Source: Synechococcus sp. Tobar12-5m-g (GTDB lineage Bacteria; Cyanobacteriota; Cyanobacteriia; PCC-6307; Cyanobiaceae). Taken from it: a stretch of 64,000 bases of DNA. Where the stretch lies: positions 1 through 64,000 of the forward strand of contig NZ_JAGQBB010000009.1 of assembly GCF_024345415.1 (NCBI RefSeq). The letters run 5' to 3'. The notes beneath the pieces were generated by a model that had not been told where the DNA came from, made no database searches, and saw only the letters and a list, made by a program, of their open reading frames with translations. How positions within the stretch are numbered: position 1 is the first letter of the stretch; each line of letters starts with the position of its first letter. This document shows positions 1-8,764 of this stretch, piece by piece. The position numbers were made by a program, and so were the translations under genes.

Positions 1-48
1 AGGGCTAAAACGGCCCTCAATGGAAGCGGGCCAGTCCCCAAACATGGT

Positions 49-76
49 GAGATCAGGCTCATTCCAGCCTGATCTC
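49..76. repeat. Perfect 11-bp inverted repeat at the broken end of pilC
   Basis: GAGATCAGGCT and AGCCTGATCTC are separated by the 6-base loop CATTCC, giving a perfect hairpin that spans the stop codon of the disrupted pilC frame. There is no T run beside it, so it is not a typical intrinsic terminator. It could be a terminal or subterminal hairpin of a mobile element that replaced the 3' end of pilC. The repeat is seen directly; its role is inferred. Confidence 0.6.
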
Positions 77-1159
77 TGCTGAAATAGTCCAATCCGAACA
101 ATTGGTGGACCGCGACTGGCTATGCGGACGTGTTGTCCAGAGCTTCCTTAGGGGAATGCCGTTCTGCAGCTCGGTGCGCGAAGCCTGGATGGCATCGGCA
201 ATCACCGCATTGCCGGCAGTTTCCTTGACGATCTCAAGGGCCTTCAGGATGGGAACGCCGGCCTTGCTCAGGGCGCTGAAGGTGCGGCAGAACTGGGCTG
301 TGGCCGTTTTCTGGATCAGGTCGCCTAACAGGGTGATTTTCAGCATCACGCCATCCACCCTGCGGCGGCCGACGGGGGTTTTGTAGAAACCCCGGAAGAA
401 CCAGGCGGTAATCACCAGCACCCCGACCAGATAGATCGAAAAGGGCGAACGCAGCAGTGCACTGATGTTGACCATCAATTGGGTGAACGGGGGCAGGTCG
501 GCCCCGAGCTGCTCGAAGATGGTGGCGAAGGTGGGAATCAGGAAGATGGTCATGCCCAGGAACACCAGAACGGCGATCACCAGAACGGCAACCGGGTAGC
601 CAAGCGCCCCCTTCACCTGATTTTGCAACTTGGCGTTCTGCTCCAGCAGCAGGGCCAGCCGCTTGAGAGTTTCATCGAGGACCCCACCGAGTTCCCCGGC
701 TTCGACCATCGCCACACTGAGCCGATCGAACACCTTCGGCCACTTGCGCATGGCTTTGCCAAGGCTGTCCCCTTCGCTGATGTCCCGGCCAATCGCCTCC
801 AGGGCCCGACGGAACATCGGCTTCTTTTGCTGGCCAGCCATCAGGGTGAGGCTGCGCACGATCGGCACCCCCGAATCGATCAGCGCCGAAAGTTTGTTGG
901 CGAAAACCGCCTTGTCCCGAATGTTCGGCCTGGCCTCAAAGAAAGCACCAAGGTCGCGGCTGAACAGGCTCCCAACCTTCGCCGGGTCACCTCCCTGAGT
1001 GGCCTGGCTGGAGCGGGTCGCGGCCAGGGGGACAACGGATGTGGGCAGGATGCCGCGGCGGCGCAGATCCCGCTTGGCGCTGACCACATCCACCGCCGTG
1101 ATCAGCAACTCCTTGGTTTTCCCGGCTGAGGTGGTGAAGGTTGCCAGAAAGGAAGCCAT
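59..1159 (-). CDS. pilC: Type IV pilus inner-membrane platform protein PilC, C-terminus disrupted
   Basis: PilC is the inner-membrane platform on which the PilB and PilT motors act (GspF/T2SSF family). The product has a soluble first T2SSF domain (about residues 75-200), then hydrophobic helices near residues 185-215 and 240-260, and the start of the second T2SSF domain. Family members usually have about 400 residues with a third C-terminal helix. Here recognisable sequence stops after 'ELQNGIPL' and is followed by about 28 unrelated residues (RKLWTTRPHS...) and a stop. About the last 80 residues, including the final membrane helix, are therefore missing. It lies directly downstream of pilB and pilT. 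The protein is probably non-functional unless the missing part lies elsewhere. Confidence 0.85.
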   Translation of the reverse strand: MASFLATFTTSAGKTKELLITAVDVVSAKRDLRRRGILPTSVVPLAATRSSQATQGGDPAKVGSLFSRDLGAFFEARPNIRDKAVFANKLSALIDSGVPIVRSLTLMAGQQKKPMFRRALEAIGRDISEGDSLGKAMRKWPKVFDRLSVAMVEAGELGGVLDETLKRLALLLEQNAKLQNQVKGALGYPVAVLVIAVLVFLGMTIFLIPTFATIFEQLGADLPPFTQLMVNISALLRSPFSIYLVGVLVITAWFFRGFYKTPVGRRRVDGVMLKITLLGDLIQKTATAQFCRTFSALSKAGVPILKALEIVKETAGNAVIADAIQASRTELQNGIPLRKLWTTRPHSQSRSTNCSDWTISAEIRLE

Positions 1160-1171
1160 GGCTGGTCGGGA

Positions 1172-2251
1172 TCAGGTGCCCCTGAGGAGCAGGCGGTTCA
1201 ACTCGTCCGGCCTGGTCGAGCGGGAGCGGGCTTCGTCCAGCTCAATGTCGCCGTTGGCTACCAGGTTGGCGAGCGCCTTTTCCATGGTCTGCATCCCCAA
1301 CTGTCCGCCTGTTTGGATCTGGGAGTAGATCTGGGCCGTTTTTCCTTCCCGGATCAGGTTGGCCAGGGCTGGGGTGTTGACCATGATTTCCTGGGCCATC
1401 ACGCGACCGAAGGAATGGTGGCCCGGGTGGCTGCGCCTGCAGAGGGTCTGGGCGAAGATCGCCGCCAGGCTGCTGCTGAGCTGCACCCGCACCTGGGTCT
1501 GCTGAGCCGCAGGGAACACATCCACCATGCGGTCGACGGTTTGGGAGGCCGAACTGGTGTGCAGGGTGGCGAAGACGAGGTGGCCGGTCTCGGCGGCGGT
1601 GATGGCCAGCTGAATTGTCTCGAGGTCCCGTAATTCGCCGACGAGGATCACATCGGGATCTTCCCGCAGGGCCGCCCTAAGGGCATTGCCAAAGCTTTTC
1701 GTGTCCTCGTTGAGTTGCCGTTGATGAATCAGGCTGCGATCACTTTTGTAGGTGAATTCGATCGGATCCTCGATCGTGATGATGTGCTTGGCGCTGTTCC
1801 GGTTGATGTGGTCCAGCATCGAGGCGAGGGTGGTGCTCTTGCCGGAGCCGGTTGGGCCCGTGATCAGTACCAAGCCTGAGGGTCGGTTTGTGATCTCAAC
1901 AACAACCTGGGGAAGACTGAGATCCTCCGGGGTGGGAATGTTGCTGCTCAACGCACGCAGGCAGGCGGCGTAGGTGCCTTTCTGGCTGTAGACGTTCACG
2001 CGGAATCTAGCCAGTTCCCGCAGGCCATAGGAGCAGTCCAGTTCCCAGGTCTGCTCCAGTTGTTTGCGTTGTCCGTTGTTGAGGATCGAGAAGATCATCC
2101 GGTTGCAGGCTTCCTCCGTGAGGCTCTGCTCGTGCATCGGTTTGAGCTCCCCGTTGAAGCGGCCGAATGGGGGCTGGCCGGCACTGAGATGGAGGTCACT
2201 GCCCTTGTCGCGCACCAGTTGCTCCATCAACTCCTCAATCTGAACCTCCAT
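1172..2251 (-). CDS. pilT: Type IV pilus retraction ATPase PilT
   Basis: PilT is a hexameric cytoplasmic ATPase that depolymerises the pilus and drives twitching and DNA uptake. The N-terminal PAS-like part carries 'GSDLHLSAGQPP'. The RecA-like core has Walker [11 protein letters not shown], an Asp box ending IEDPIE, Walker B 'DPDVILVGELRD' and the His box 'ATLHTSSA'. The C-terminal 'AQEIMVNTPALANLIREGK' is the PilT-specific AIRNLIRE-type motif, which separates it from PilB. I chose the ATG at 2251 because 'MEVQIEELMEQLVRDKGSDL' matches the normal family start (359 aa). The frame is open to a GTG at 2305, which would add 18 residues. It sits between pilB and pilC on the same strand. Confidence 0.93.
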   Translation of the reverse strand: MEVQIEELMEQLVRDKGSDLHLSAGQPPFGRFNGELKPMHEQSLTEEACNRMIFSILNNGQRKQLEQTWELDCSYGLRELARFRVNVYSQKGTYAACLRALSSNIPTPEDLSLPQVVVEITNRPSGLVLITGPTGSGKSTTLASMLDHINRNSAKHIITIEDPIEFTYKSDRSLIHQRQLNEDTKSFGNALRAALREDPDVILVGELRDLETIQLAITAAETGHLVFATLHTSSASQTVDRMVDVFPAAQQTQVRVQLSSSLAAIFAQTLCRRSHPGHHSFGRVMAQEIMVNTPALANLIREGKTAQIYSQIQTGGQLGMQTMEKALANLVANGDIELDEARSRSTRPDELNRLLLRGT

Positions 2252-2332
2252 GGTGACGTGGCGATGAATTGGGATGGTAAAGATGAACGGATCCGGTGAG
2301 ACCACGGATTGCCTGGGGATGGGCTGCTGGAA

Positions 2333-4126
2333 TCAGCCCCTTGGAGTGAGGCAGTAGGGGCATTCCAACCACTCGCCCTTCAGCCCTGCGCCACAGCCTT
2401 GGCAGGTGAGCGTGGTGAGGGCGCGAATGCGTCGCTCCGACTCCAGTTCGGTGTCGGTCAGAAGCATGCGCTCAACTTCCTCCAGCGTTGTGTATCCCTC
2501 GCGAACCAAGTCTAGGCCATATCCTAGCAGGGTTTTCATGCCCTCGTCCAAGGCGCACTTCCGAATCACATCCGTGCTTGCGCTCTGAGCAATCGCTGTG
2601 GCCAGGGTGTCGTTGACACGCAAGACTTCATACACGCCGATTCGCCCCTTGTAGCCTCTCCCCTGGCAAGCCGGGCAGGTTGGATGATTGCCATTAAGGG
2701 AATGATTGGCCCGGTAAAAGGTGATCAATTCCTCCTGACTGGCCAGCAGGCCGAAGTGCCCCAGTTCCTCTTCGCTGGGGTGGTAGCTGATTCGGCACTG
2801 CATGCAGATCCGCCGCAGAAGTCGCTGGGAGACGATCCCCAGCAGGGAGGCACTGACCATGAAAGGCTCGACACCCATTTCCTGCAGGCGAGCGATCGCA
2901 CTCGGGGCGTCGTTGCAATGGAGGGTGGTCAGCACCAGGTGACCGGTGAGGGCTGCTTCGATCGCGGTTTTTGCGGTTTCGCCATCGCGGGTTTCCCCCA
3001 CCAGCAGCACATCGGGGTCCTGGCGCATGAACGCCCGCAGGGCCGTGCTGAAGTTGTAACCCTTGTCCCGGTTGACCTGGGTCTGGGTGATTCCATTCAG
3101 GGTGTATTCAATCGGATCCTCCACCGTCGAGATGTTGATGCCGGGCTCGTTGCGCTCGGCGAGCAGGGCATAGAGGGTGGTGGATTTCCCGGATCCGGTG
3201 GGCCCTGTCACCAGAATCATTCCGAAGGGTTTGGAGCCCAGGGCCCGCACGCTCGCCAGGGCGGCGGCATCCGTGATCAGGGAGTCCAGGCTGAGCTGGG
3301 CCGAGCTGCTGTCGAGCAGCCGCATCACCACCTTTTCGCCCCAGCGACCGGGCAGGGTGCTGACCCGCAGCTCGATGGTGCGACCCTTGAATTTCCTGCG
3401 AATGCGGCCGTCCTGGGGCATCCGCCGCTCGGCGATGTCCAAGTCGGCCATGATCTTGAGCCGGGAGGTGATCGCCGGAATCAGCGACTTCGGCAACTGC
3501 TCAAGGGGATGCAGCACCCCGTCCTGACGGAAGCGGATCTGGAGGCCGTCTTCCTGGGGCTCCACGTGGATGTCACTGGAGTCGGTGTCGAGGGCCTGGA
3601 TCAGGATCCGGTTCACCAGGCTCACCACCGGCGAGGCGCTGGAGGCGGAAAGGTTCTCCTCCAGGTTCATGGCGGCGTCCTGCTCCTCCGGCGCGGCGTC
3701 CAGCTGGTCGTCGAGGCTCAGATCCTCGAGCAGGGAGAGCCGGGCCGGTGGCGGCGGCAGTGCTCCAACCGGGCCAGGGTTCACGCTTGCCGGATCACCG
3801 GGTGGGGGGCTGGTCCGATGCCCTTCGAGCCGGCGGCTGGCCAGCACCGCCTCGATCTCCTGTTTCAGGGCAGGGCGCAGATCCGTCTCGAGGCCAGCCT
3901 GGGCCACGGCGCTGCTCAGAGCCTGGCGCTGGTCGGGCCCCCAGTCTGCTGGAATCGCCACCACGAGGCGTTCGCCGAACTGACGGAGCGGCAGGCAGCC
4001 GAAGGACTGCCAGCCGGCGGCATCGATCGAGGAGCAGGCCTCCATCGCCAACGGATCCGCCTGGTGCAGCTCGTTGGATCTCAGCATCCGCTCCCCCAGG
4101 AGCAGTTCAGTTCCCGCTCGATCCAT
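2333..4126 (-). CDS. pilB: Type IV pilus assembly (extension) ATPase PilB
   Basis: PilB is the GspE/PulE-family ATPase that powers pilus polymerisation. The N-terminal third is a divergent MshEN-like region. The core has Walker [11 protein letters not shown], Walker B '[12 protein letters not shown]' and the His box 'LTTLHCNDA'. A tetracysteine metal site of the GspE type follows (CMQC ... CPAC). An extra zinc-ribbon-like C-terminus (CQGCG ... CPYC) ends the 597-residue protein. It is the first gene of pilB-pilT-pilC and is divergent from grpE across a 153-bp spacer. Confidence 0.93.
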   Translation of the reverse strand: MDRAGTELLLGERMLRSNELHQADPLAMEACSSIDAAGWQSFGCLPLRQFGERLVVAIPADWGPDQRQALSSAVAQAGLETDLRPALKQEIEAVLASRRLEGHRTSPPPGDPASVNPGPVGALPPPPARLSLLEDLSLDDQLDAAPEEQDAAMNLEENLSASSASPVVSLVNRILIQALDTDSSDIHVEPQEDGLQIRFRQDGVLHPLEQLPKSLIPAITSRLKIMADLDIAERRMPQDGRIRRKFKGRTIELRVSTLPGRWGEKVVMRLLDSSSAQLSLDSLITDAAALASVRALGSKPFGMILVTGPTGSGKSTTLYALLAERNEPGINISTVEDPIEYTLNGITQTQVNRDKGYNFSTALRAFMRQDPDVLLVGETRDGETAKTAIEAALTGHLVLTTLHCNDAPSAIARLQEMGVEPFMVSASLLGIVSQRLLRRICMQCRISYHPSEEELGHFGLLASQEELITFYRANHSLNGNHPTCPACQGRGYKGRIGVYEVLRVNDTLATAIAQSASTDVIRKCALDEGMKTLLGYGLDLVREGYTTLEEVERMLLTDTELESERRIRALTTLTCQGCGAGLKGEWLECPYCLTPRG

Positions 4127-4279
4127 TGCTGGTCTCGGATTGGGGGAATTCCGGCACGGGCCGGGAGAGGGAACGCGTCATGGGCGCAGGGGGTGTTCAG
4201 GAGGTGCGGGCTTCCGCCGCTTGTGGGAGGTGCGCTCCGACGTCCAACATGTCTAAGAGCGATTCGCGGTCAAGTCAGC

Positions 4280-5011
4280 ATGAGTGGAGAAGCCTCACCG
4301 GTTCAACAGGAACCGTTCACCCAGGCGGATGTCCTCCAGGATGGCAGCCCCCAGCCTCTCGAAGCTCCTGCTCCCGCTGGGGCTGAGGCGTCGAACCAGG
4401 CTTCCGATGGGCTCGCCGCCGCCGAGCAGGAGCAGGAGTCCTCGATTGATCCGGCCGCCGATCCCGCCGGTCGGGTGCGGCAGCTGGAGACTGAGCTGGC
4501 CAGCCTGCGCGCCGAGCACGACACCGTCCGTAGCCAGTACATGCGCATCGCGGCCGATTTCGACAACTTCCGCAAGCGCCAGAGCCGTGATCAGGACGAC
4601 CTGCGCCTGCAGATCACCTGCTCCACCCTCAGTGAAATCCTGCCGGTGGTCGACAACTTCGATCGGGCCCGGCAACAGCTCGATCCCCAGAGCGAGGAAG
4701 CCCAGGCGCTGCACCGCAGCTACCAGGCCCTCTATGAGCAACTGGTCAAGGTGTTCAAACAGCTGGGGGTGGCACCGATGCGGGTGGAGGGGGAACCCTT
4801 CGATCCAAAGCTGCACGAAGCGGTGTTGCGTGAACCCAGTGACCTGTTCGCCGAAGATCTGGTGCTCGAAGAACTCCAGCGGGGCTACCAGCTCGATGGC
4901 CGCGTCCTGCGCCATGCCCTGGTGAAGGTGTCCATGGGGCCCGGCCCTGGCGTCTCCACGGATCCAGGCCAAGCCAGGGATGGCGAGAACGCCGGCGAGG
5001 AAGGGCTCTGA
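4280..5011 (+). CDS. grpE: Nucleotide exchange factor GrpE
   Basis: GrpE releases ADP from DnaK. The product has an acidic, low-complexity N-terminus of about 70 residues and a long coiled coil ('[15 protein letters not shown] ... [15 protein letters not shown]'). The conserved '[10 protein letters not shown]' and the C-terminal beta-wing ('[12 protein letters not shown] ... [16 protein letters not shown]') are typical of GrpE. I placed the start at the ATG at 4280 (243 aa), because the frame upstream is antisense to pilB. Its stop codon overlaps the dnaJ start by one base (TGATG), so translation is probably coupled. I saw no convincing CIRCE element in the 153-bp spacer to pilB. Confidence 0.93.
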   Translation: MSGEASPVQQEPFTQADVLQDGSPQPLEAPAPAGAEASNQASDGLAAAEQEQESSIDPAADPAGRVRQLETELASLRAEHDTVRSQYMRIAADFDNFRKRQSRDQDDLRLQITCSTLSEILPVVDNFDRARQQLDPQSEEAQALHRSYQALYEQLVKVFKQLGVAPMRVEGEPFDPKLHEAVLREPSDLFAEDLVLEELQRGYQLDGRVLRHALVKVSMGPGPGVSTDPGQARDGENAGEEGL

Positions 5012-6120
5012 TGGCCGATTACTACGACCTGCTGGGCGTGCGCCGGGATACCGACGCCGAGACCCTGAAGCGTTCCTACCGGCGGCTCGCCCGCCAGTAC
5101 CACCCGGATGTGAACAAGGACCCGGCGGCGGAGGAGCGCTTCAAGGAGATCGGCCGGGCCTACGAGATTCTCAGCGACCCCCAGACCCGTGCCCGCTACG
5201 ACCAGTTCGGCGAGGCCGGCGTCTCCGGGGGCGGCGCCCCGGACATGGGCGATGTGGGTGGCTTTGCTGACCTGTTTGAAACCTTCTTCAGTGGCTTTGG
5301 CGGTGGCGCGGCTGGCAGCGCCCCCCGACGCCGGGGGCCCCGCCAGGGGGACGATCTGCGGCTGGATCTGAACATCAGCTTCAACGAAGGCGTGTTCGGC
5401 CAGGAGCGCGACGTGCAGATCCGCCATCTCGAAACCTGCGCCACCTGTCAGGGATCCGGAGCCAAGGCCGGCAGCGGCCCCACCACCTGTGGCACCTGCG
5501 GCGGAGCCGGACAAGTGCGCCGCGCCACCCGGACCCCCTTCGGCAGCTTCACCCAGGTGGCCCCCTGCCCGACCTGCGAAGGCACCGGCCAGGTGATTGC
5601 AGATCCCTGCGGCGATTGCGGCAGCCAGGGTGTGCAGCAGGTGCGCAAGAAGCTGCGCATCACCATCCCGGCGGGCGTCGATTCGGGCACCCGGCTGCGC
5701 GTCAGTGGTGAGGGAAATGCCGGTCAGCGCGGGGGTCCAGCCGGAGACTTGTACGTGTATCTGTTCGTGCAGGCCCATGAGAAGTTGCGCCGGGATGGCA
5801 TCCATATCCACTCCGATGTGGCGGTGAATTACCTTCAGGCGATTCTTGGTGACAAGATCGAGGTCGACACCGTCGATGGCCCCGAATCGGTAGAGATTCC
5901 GGCCGGCACCCAGCCCAGCGCCGTGCTCACCCTGACCGGCAAGGGGGTGCCGAAGCTGGGCAATCCAGTGGCCCGGGGCAACCATCTGCTCACGGTCAAG
6001 GTGCAGCTGCCCACCAAGATCAGCAACCATGAACGGGAGCTGCTTGAGCAATTGGCCGGGCACCACTCCGAGAAGGGCCACCCCCACAAAAGCGGCCTGT
6101 TCGGTGGCCTGTTCGGTTAA
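5011..6120 (+). CDS. dnaJ: Molecular chaperone DnaJ
   Basis: DnaJ is the Hsp40 co-chaperone that stimulates DnaK ATPase. The J domain occupies about residues 1-70 with the HPD tripeptide in 'YHPDVNKDP'. A Gly/Phe linker follows ('[12 protein letters not shown]'). Then come four zinc-binding repeats: [24 protein letters not shown] and CGDCGSQG; the last departs from the CxxCxGxG consensus. The C-terminal substrate-binding domains have '[19 protein letters not shown]'. It is translationally coupled to grpE. Confidence 0.96.
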   Translation: MADYYDLLGVRRDTDAETLKRSYRRLARQYHPDVNKDPAAEERFKEIGRAYEILSDPQTRARYDQFGEAGVSGGGAPDMGDVGGFADLFETFFSGFGGGAAGSAPRRRGPRQGDDLRLDLNISFNEGVFGQERDVQIRHLETCATCQGSGAKAGSGPTTCGTCGGAGQVRRATRTPFGSFTQVAPCPTCEGTGQVIADPCGDCGSQGVQQVRKKLRITIPAGVDSGTRLRVSGEGNAGQRGGPAGDLYVYLFVQAHEKLRRDGIHIHSDVAVNYLQAILGDKIEVDTVDGPESVEIPAGTQPSAVLTLTGKGVPKLGNPVARGNHLLTVKVQLPTKISNHERELLEQLAGHHSEKGHPHKSGLFGGLFG

Positions 6121-6141
6121 GTCCCCTTGCAATCGAGCGCC

Positions 6142-6435
6142 ATGGCGGTGGACAGGCCCGGATTCCAGCAGGAGCCAGACCCCCAGCAGCGGCTCGATCT
6201 GCGTGGCACCCCCTGCCCCGTCAATTTCATTCGCAGCCGCCTGAAGCTGGAAACCATCGCCCCCGGCGCCTGGCTGCTGGTGTATCTTGATGCCGGCGAA
6301 CCGGAGCGGATGGTGACCGAGGGCCTGCGGGCCGAAGGGCACCGGGTCGATTCTTCCCCCCTCCCGATCGAGGCCGCAGGCCCTGGCCCCACGTCTGCTG
6401 CGGTGCGGTTGATGATCCGCCGCGGCGGCGCCTAG
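6142..6435 (+). CDS. TusA/SirA-like sulfur-carrier family protein
   Basis: This is a 97-residue protein with the family motif 'LDLRGTPCPVNFIRSRLKLE', which carries the conserved Cys-Pro that holds a persulfide in TusA. The following beta-alpha-beta pattern ('GAWLLVYLDAGEPERMV') fits the fold. The reading frame also has a TTG at 6127, but the ATG at 6142 gives the usual N-terminus. It lies 21 bases after dnaJ and stops three bases before the rsgA start, so it belongs to the same transcription unit. Its sulfur acceptor is unknown. Confidence 0.82.
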   Translation: MAVDRPGFQQEPDPQQRLDLRGTPCPVNFIRSRLKLETIAPGAWLLVYLDAGEPERMVTEGLRAEGHRVDSSPLPIEAAGPGPTSAAVRLMIRRGGA

Positions 6436-6437
6436 GC

Positions 6438-7469
6438 GTGGCGGCCGATCCCGCGGCTGTTGATCCTGTGGCTGTCGATCCAATCGTGTCCGGCCTGGTG
6501 GTGGCCCTGCAGGCCAACTTCTGCCAGGTGCAGCTGGATCAGCCCGGTCCGGGCGGGATTGGGCGCCTGCTCTGCGTTCGCCGCACCCGCCTGGGCAAGA
6601 GGGGCCAACAGGTGTGTGTGGGAGATCGGGTCGCGCTCGATGGCCTCGACTGGCCCGCCTGCCGGGGCGCCATCAAGGCCGTGGAACCCCGCCACAGCTG
6701 GCTGGGCCGCCCGGCCGTGGCCAACTGCGACCGGGTGGTGGTGATGGTGGCGGTTGCCGAGCCCGACCTCGACCCGCTCCAGCTCACCCGGTTCCTGCTC
6801 ACGGCCGAGGCCACGGCCCAGTCGGTCGAACTGGTGCTCTCCAAGGCCGACCTGCTGGGGAGCGAGGCCGTGCAGACCTGGATGCGGCGGCTCGAGTCTT
6901 GGGGCTACCAGCCCCACCCGCTCAGCCTGACCACGGGTGAAGGTCTGCTGGAGATCCGCCAGCGGCTTTCCAGCCCCGGTCTTGCCGTGCTCTGCGGCCC
7001 CTCCGGGGTGGGCAAGAGCAGCCTGCTCAATGCCCTGGCTCCCGCCCTGGCCCTGCGGGTGGGAACGGTGTCCGGCAAGCTGCGCCGCGGCCGCCACACC
7101 ACCCGCCACGTCGAGCTGTTTCCCCTGGCGCCCGGAGCCCTGCTGGCCGACACGCCCGGCTTCAACCGGCCGGACCTTCCCGCCGATCCCACCCGGCTGG
7201 CGGCCCTCTTCCCGGAGGTGGTCCGTCGACTGGAAGCGGGGTTCTGCCGCTACACCAATTGCCTGCACGCCGGTGATCCCGGCTGTGCGGTCGGCACCGA
7301 CTGGGACCGATACCCCTTGTATGACCAGTGTCTCCAGGAGCTGCTGCTCCCTGGGGCCGCACCAACGGAGCGGCGTTCGTGGATGTCCCGGTTGCGGCAG
7401 ACCTCCAGGCAAAGCCTGCGCCAGCAAGGCCAGGACAAGGACCCCCCCCCACGGGGAGTCAGCGCGTGA
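6438..7469 (+). CDS. rsgA: Ribosome small-subunit GTPase RsgA
   Basis: RsgA is a circularly permuted GTPase that acts late in 30S maturation. After an N-terminal OB-fold the motifs come in the permuted order G4 (LSKADLL, near residue 133), G1 (GPSGVGKSSLLN, near 191) and G3 (ADTPGFN). The C-terminal zinc knuckle has 'CRYTNCLHAGDPGCAV'. The start is a GTG at 6438, just after the TusA-like gene. The 3' end nearly touches the convergent ybaB gene. Confidence 0.92.
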   Translation: MAADPAAVDPVAVDPIVSGLVVALQANFCQVQLDQPGPGGIGRLLCVRRTRLGKRGQQVCVGDRVALDGLDWPACRGAIKAVEPRHSWLGRPAVANCDRVVVMVAVAEPDLDPLQLTRFLLTAEATAQSVELVLSKADLLGSEAVQTWMRRLESWGYQPHPLSLTTGEGLLEIRQRLSSPGLAVLCGPSGVGKSSLLNALAPALALRVGTVSGKLRRGRHTTRHVELFPLAPGALLADTPGFNRPDLPADPTRLAALFPEVVRRLEAGFCRYTNCLHAGDPGCAVGTDWDRYPLYDQCLQELLLPGAAPTERRSWMSRLRQTSRQSLRQQGQDKDPPPRGVSA

Positions 7470-7471
7470 CC

Positions 7472-7807
7472 TCAGCCCCCCAGACCCGGCAGGTTCAGGC
7501 CGCCGGTGAGTTCCTCCATGCGTTCCTTCATGGTGGCCGTGGAGCGGTCATAGGCCGCTTGGAGGGCCTCGAAGGTGGCGGCTTCGGTGGCCTCGGCGCC
7601 TTCCGTGACCAACTCCGGCGCAAGCCGCACCCGCAGGGGCTGCTGGTTGCCGGATAGCCAGACGCTGGCGCGGCCGTCGGCGCTGCTTCCCTCCAGTTCC
7701 ATGGCGTCCAGTTCATCCTGGAGCTTCTGGGCATCCTGCTGAATCTGCTGGGCCTTGCGGAAGGCTTCGGTCAGTTGACCGAAGTTGGGAAGTCCGAAGC
7801 CGGCCAT
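7472..7807 (-). CDS. YbaB/EbfC family nucleoid-associated protein
   Basis: This is a 111-residue YbaB/EbfC protein, a family of small homodimeric DNA-binding proteins. It has the typical Gly/Phe-rich N-terminus ('[12 protein letters not shown]'), a long first helix ('[19 protein letters not shown]'), a small beta-sheet containing '[18 protein letters not shown]', and a final amphipathic helix with '[17 protein letters not shown]'. It follows murB by 36 bases on the same strand. The function in cyanobacteria is not established. Confidence 0.88.
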   Translation of the reverse strand: MAGFGLPNFGQLTEAFRKAQQIQQDAQKLQDELDAMELEGSSADGRASVWLSGNQQPLRVRLAPELVTEGAEATEAATFEALQAAYDRSTATMKERMEELTGGLNLPGLGG

Positions 7808-7843
7808 GCCAGGAATGCGTGTGGCACGAAGGCTAGGGCCTGG

Positions 7844-8764
7844 TCATCCACACGCCCATGGCACCGCGGCGAAGCGCCCCAGACGTTTGACTTCGGGGTG
7901 CAGATCGATTTGATGGGCGCCGCGCACCCTGGCCTGGACCTGCTGAATCAAGGCATCGATCTGCTCGGCGCGGGCGTCGCCGGTATTGACGATGAAATTG
8001 GCATGCACCGGTGACACCATCGCCCCGCCGATGGCCAGGCCCTTGAGGCCGAGGGCCTCGATCAGTTGCCCCGCCTTGCTCGGCTCGGGGTTGCGAAAGA
8101 CGCTGCCGCCGCTGGGTTGGTGGTAGGGCTGGCTCGTGGTTCGGCTCTGAAGGTTGGCGGTGGTGCGCCGGCCGATCTCGGCTGGATCGTGGCCGGCGCT
8201 GAGCCGGAACCGCACGGAGAGGACGAGCAGCGGCTCCTGCTGCAGCCGGCTGTGGCGGTAGGCGAAGTCCAGGTCGGCCGCCGTCAAGGTGAAGGGTTCG
8301 TTCGCCCCGCTCGGCTCGAGCACGGTGACCGATTCGAGCCACTCGGCCAGGCAGCTCCCCTGGGCTCCGGCGTTCATGACGGCGGCACCTCCTGCCGTGC
8401 CAGGAATTCCCACCGCCCATTCCAGGCCGCTGAGCCCGGCCCGCGCCGCCCGCCTGGCCAGGCTGGGCAGGGGCTCGCCGGCCTGGGCCTCCACCGATCC
8501 GCAGCCGGCGTCCAGGCGGCTGCCCTGCAGACGGCGGTTGCAGAGGACCAGGCCCTCCAGCCCATTGTCGCTGACCAGCAGGTTCGAGCCCGCTCCGATC
8601 AGATGCAGCGGCAGGTTCATCCGACTCGACCAACGGGCCAGGGCGACCAGTTCATCGGTCTGGGCCGGTTCGGCGAACCATTCGGCCGGTCCACCCACTT
8701 TCCAGGTGGTGTAAGCGTCGAGGGGCACCCGCTGACGCAATCCGGCTGGCCCGGCCGGGCTCAT
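7844..8764 (-). CDS. murB: UDP-N-acetylmuramate dehydrogenase MurB
   Basis: MurB reduces the enolpyruvyl group on UDP-GlcNAc-enolpyruvate, using FAD and NADPH. The N-terminal FAD-binding half shows 'YTTWKVGGPAEWFAEP', 'LIGAGSNLLVSDNGLEGLVL' and 'AVGIPGTAGGAAVMNAGA'. The C-terminal part shows 'PSGGSVFRNPE', which holds the catalytic Ser/Arg region, and 'HANFIVNTGDA'. With 306 residues it is a normal type II-sized enzyme. Its start overlaps the murC stop by four bases, so translation is probably coupled. Confidence 0.95.
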   Translation of the reverse strand: MSPAGPAGLRQRVPLDAYTTWKVGGPAEWFAEPAQTDELVALARWSSRMNLPLHLIGAGSNLLVSDNGLEGLVLCNRRLQGSRLDAGCGSVEAQAGEPLPSLARRAARAGLSGLEWAVGIPGTAGGAAVMNAGAQGSCLAEWLESVTVLEPSGANEPFTLTAADLDFAYRHSRLQQEPLLVLSVRFRLSAGHDPAEIGRRTTANLQSRTTSQPYHQPSGGSVFRNPEPSKAGQLIEALGLKGLAIGGAMVSPVHANFIVNTGDARAEQIDALIQQVQARVRGAHQIDLHPEVKRLGRFAAVPWACG

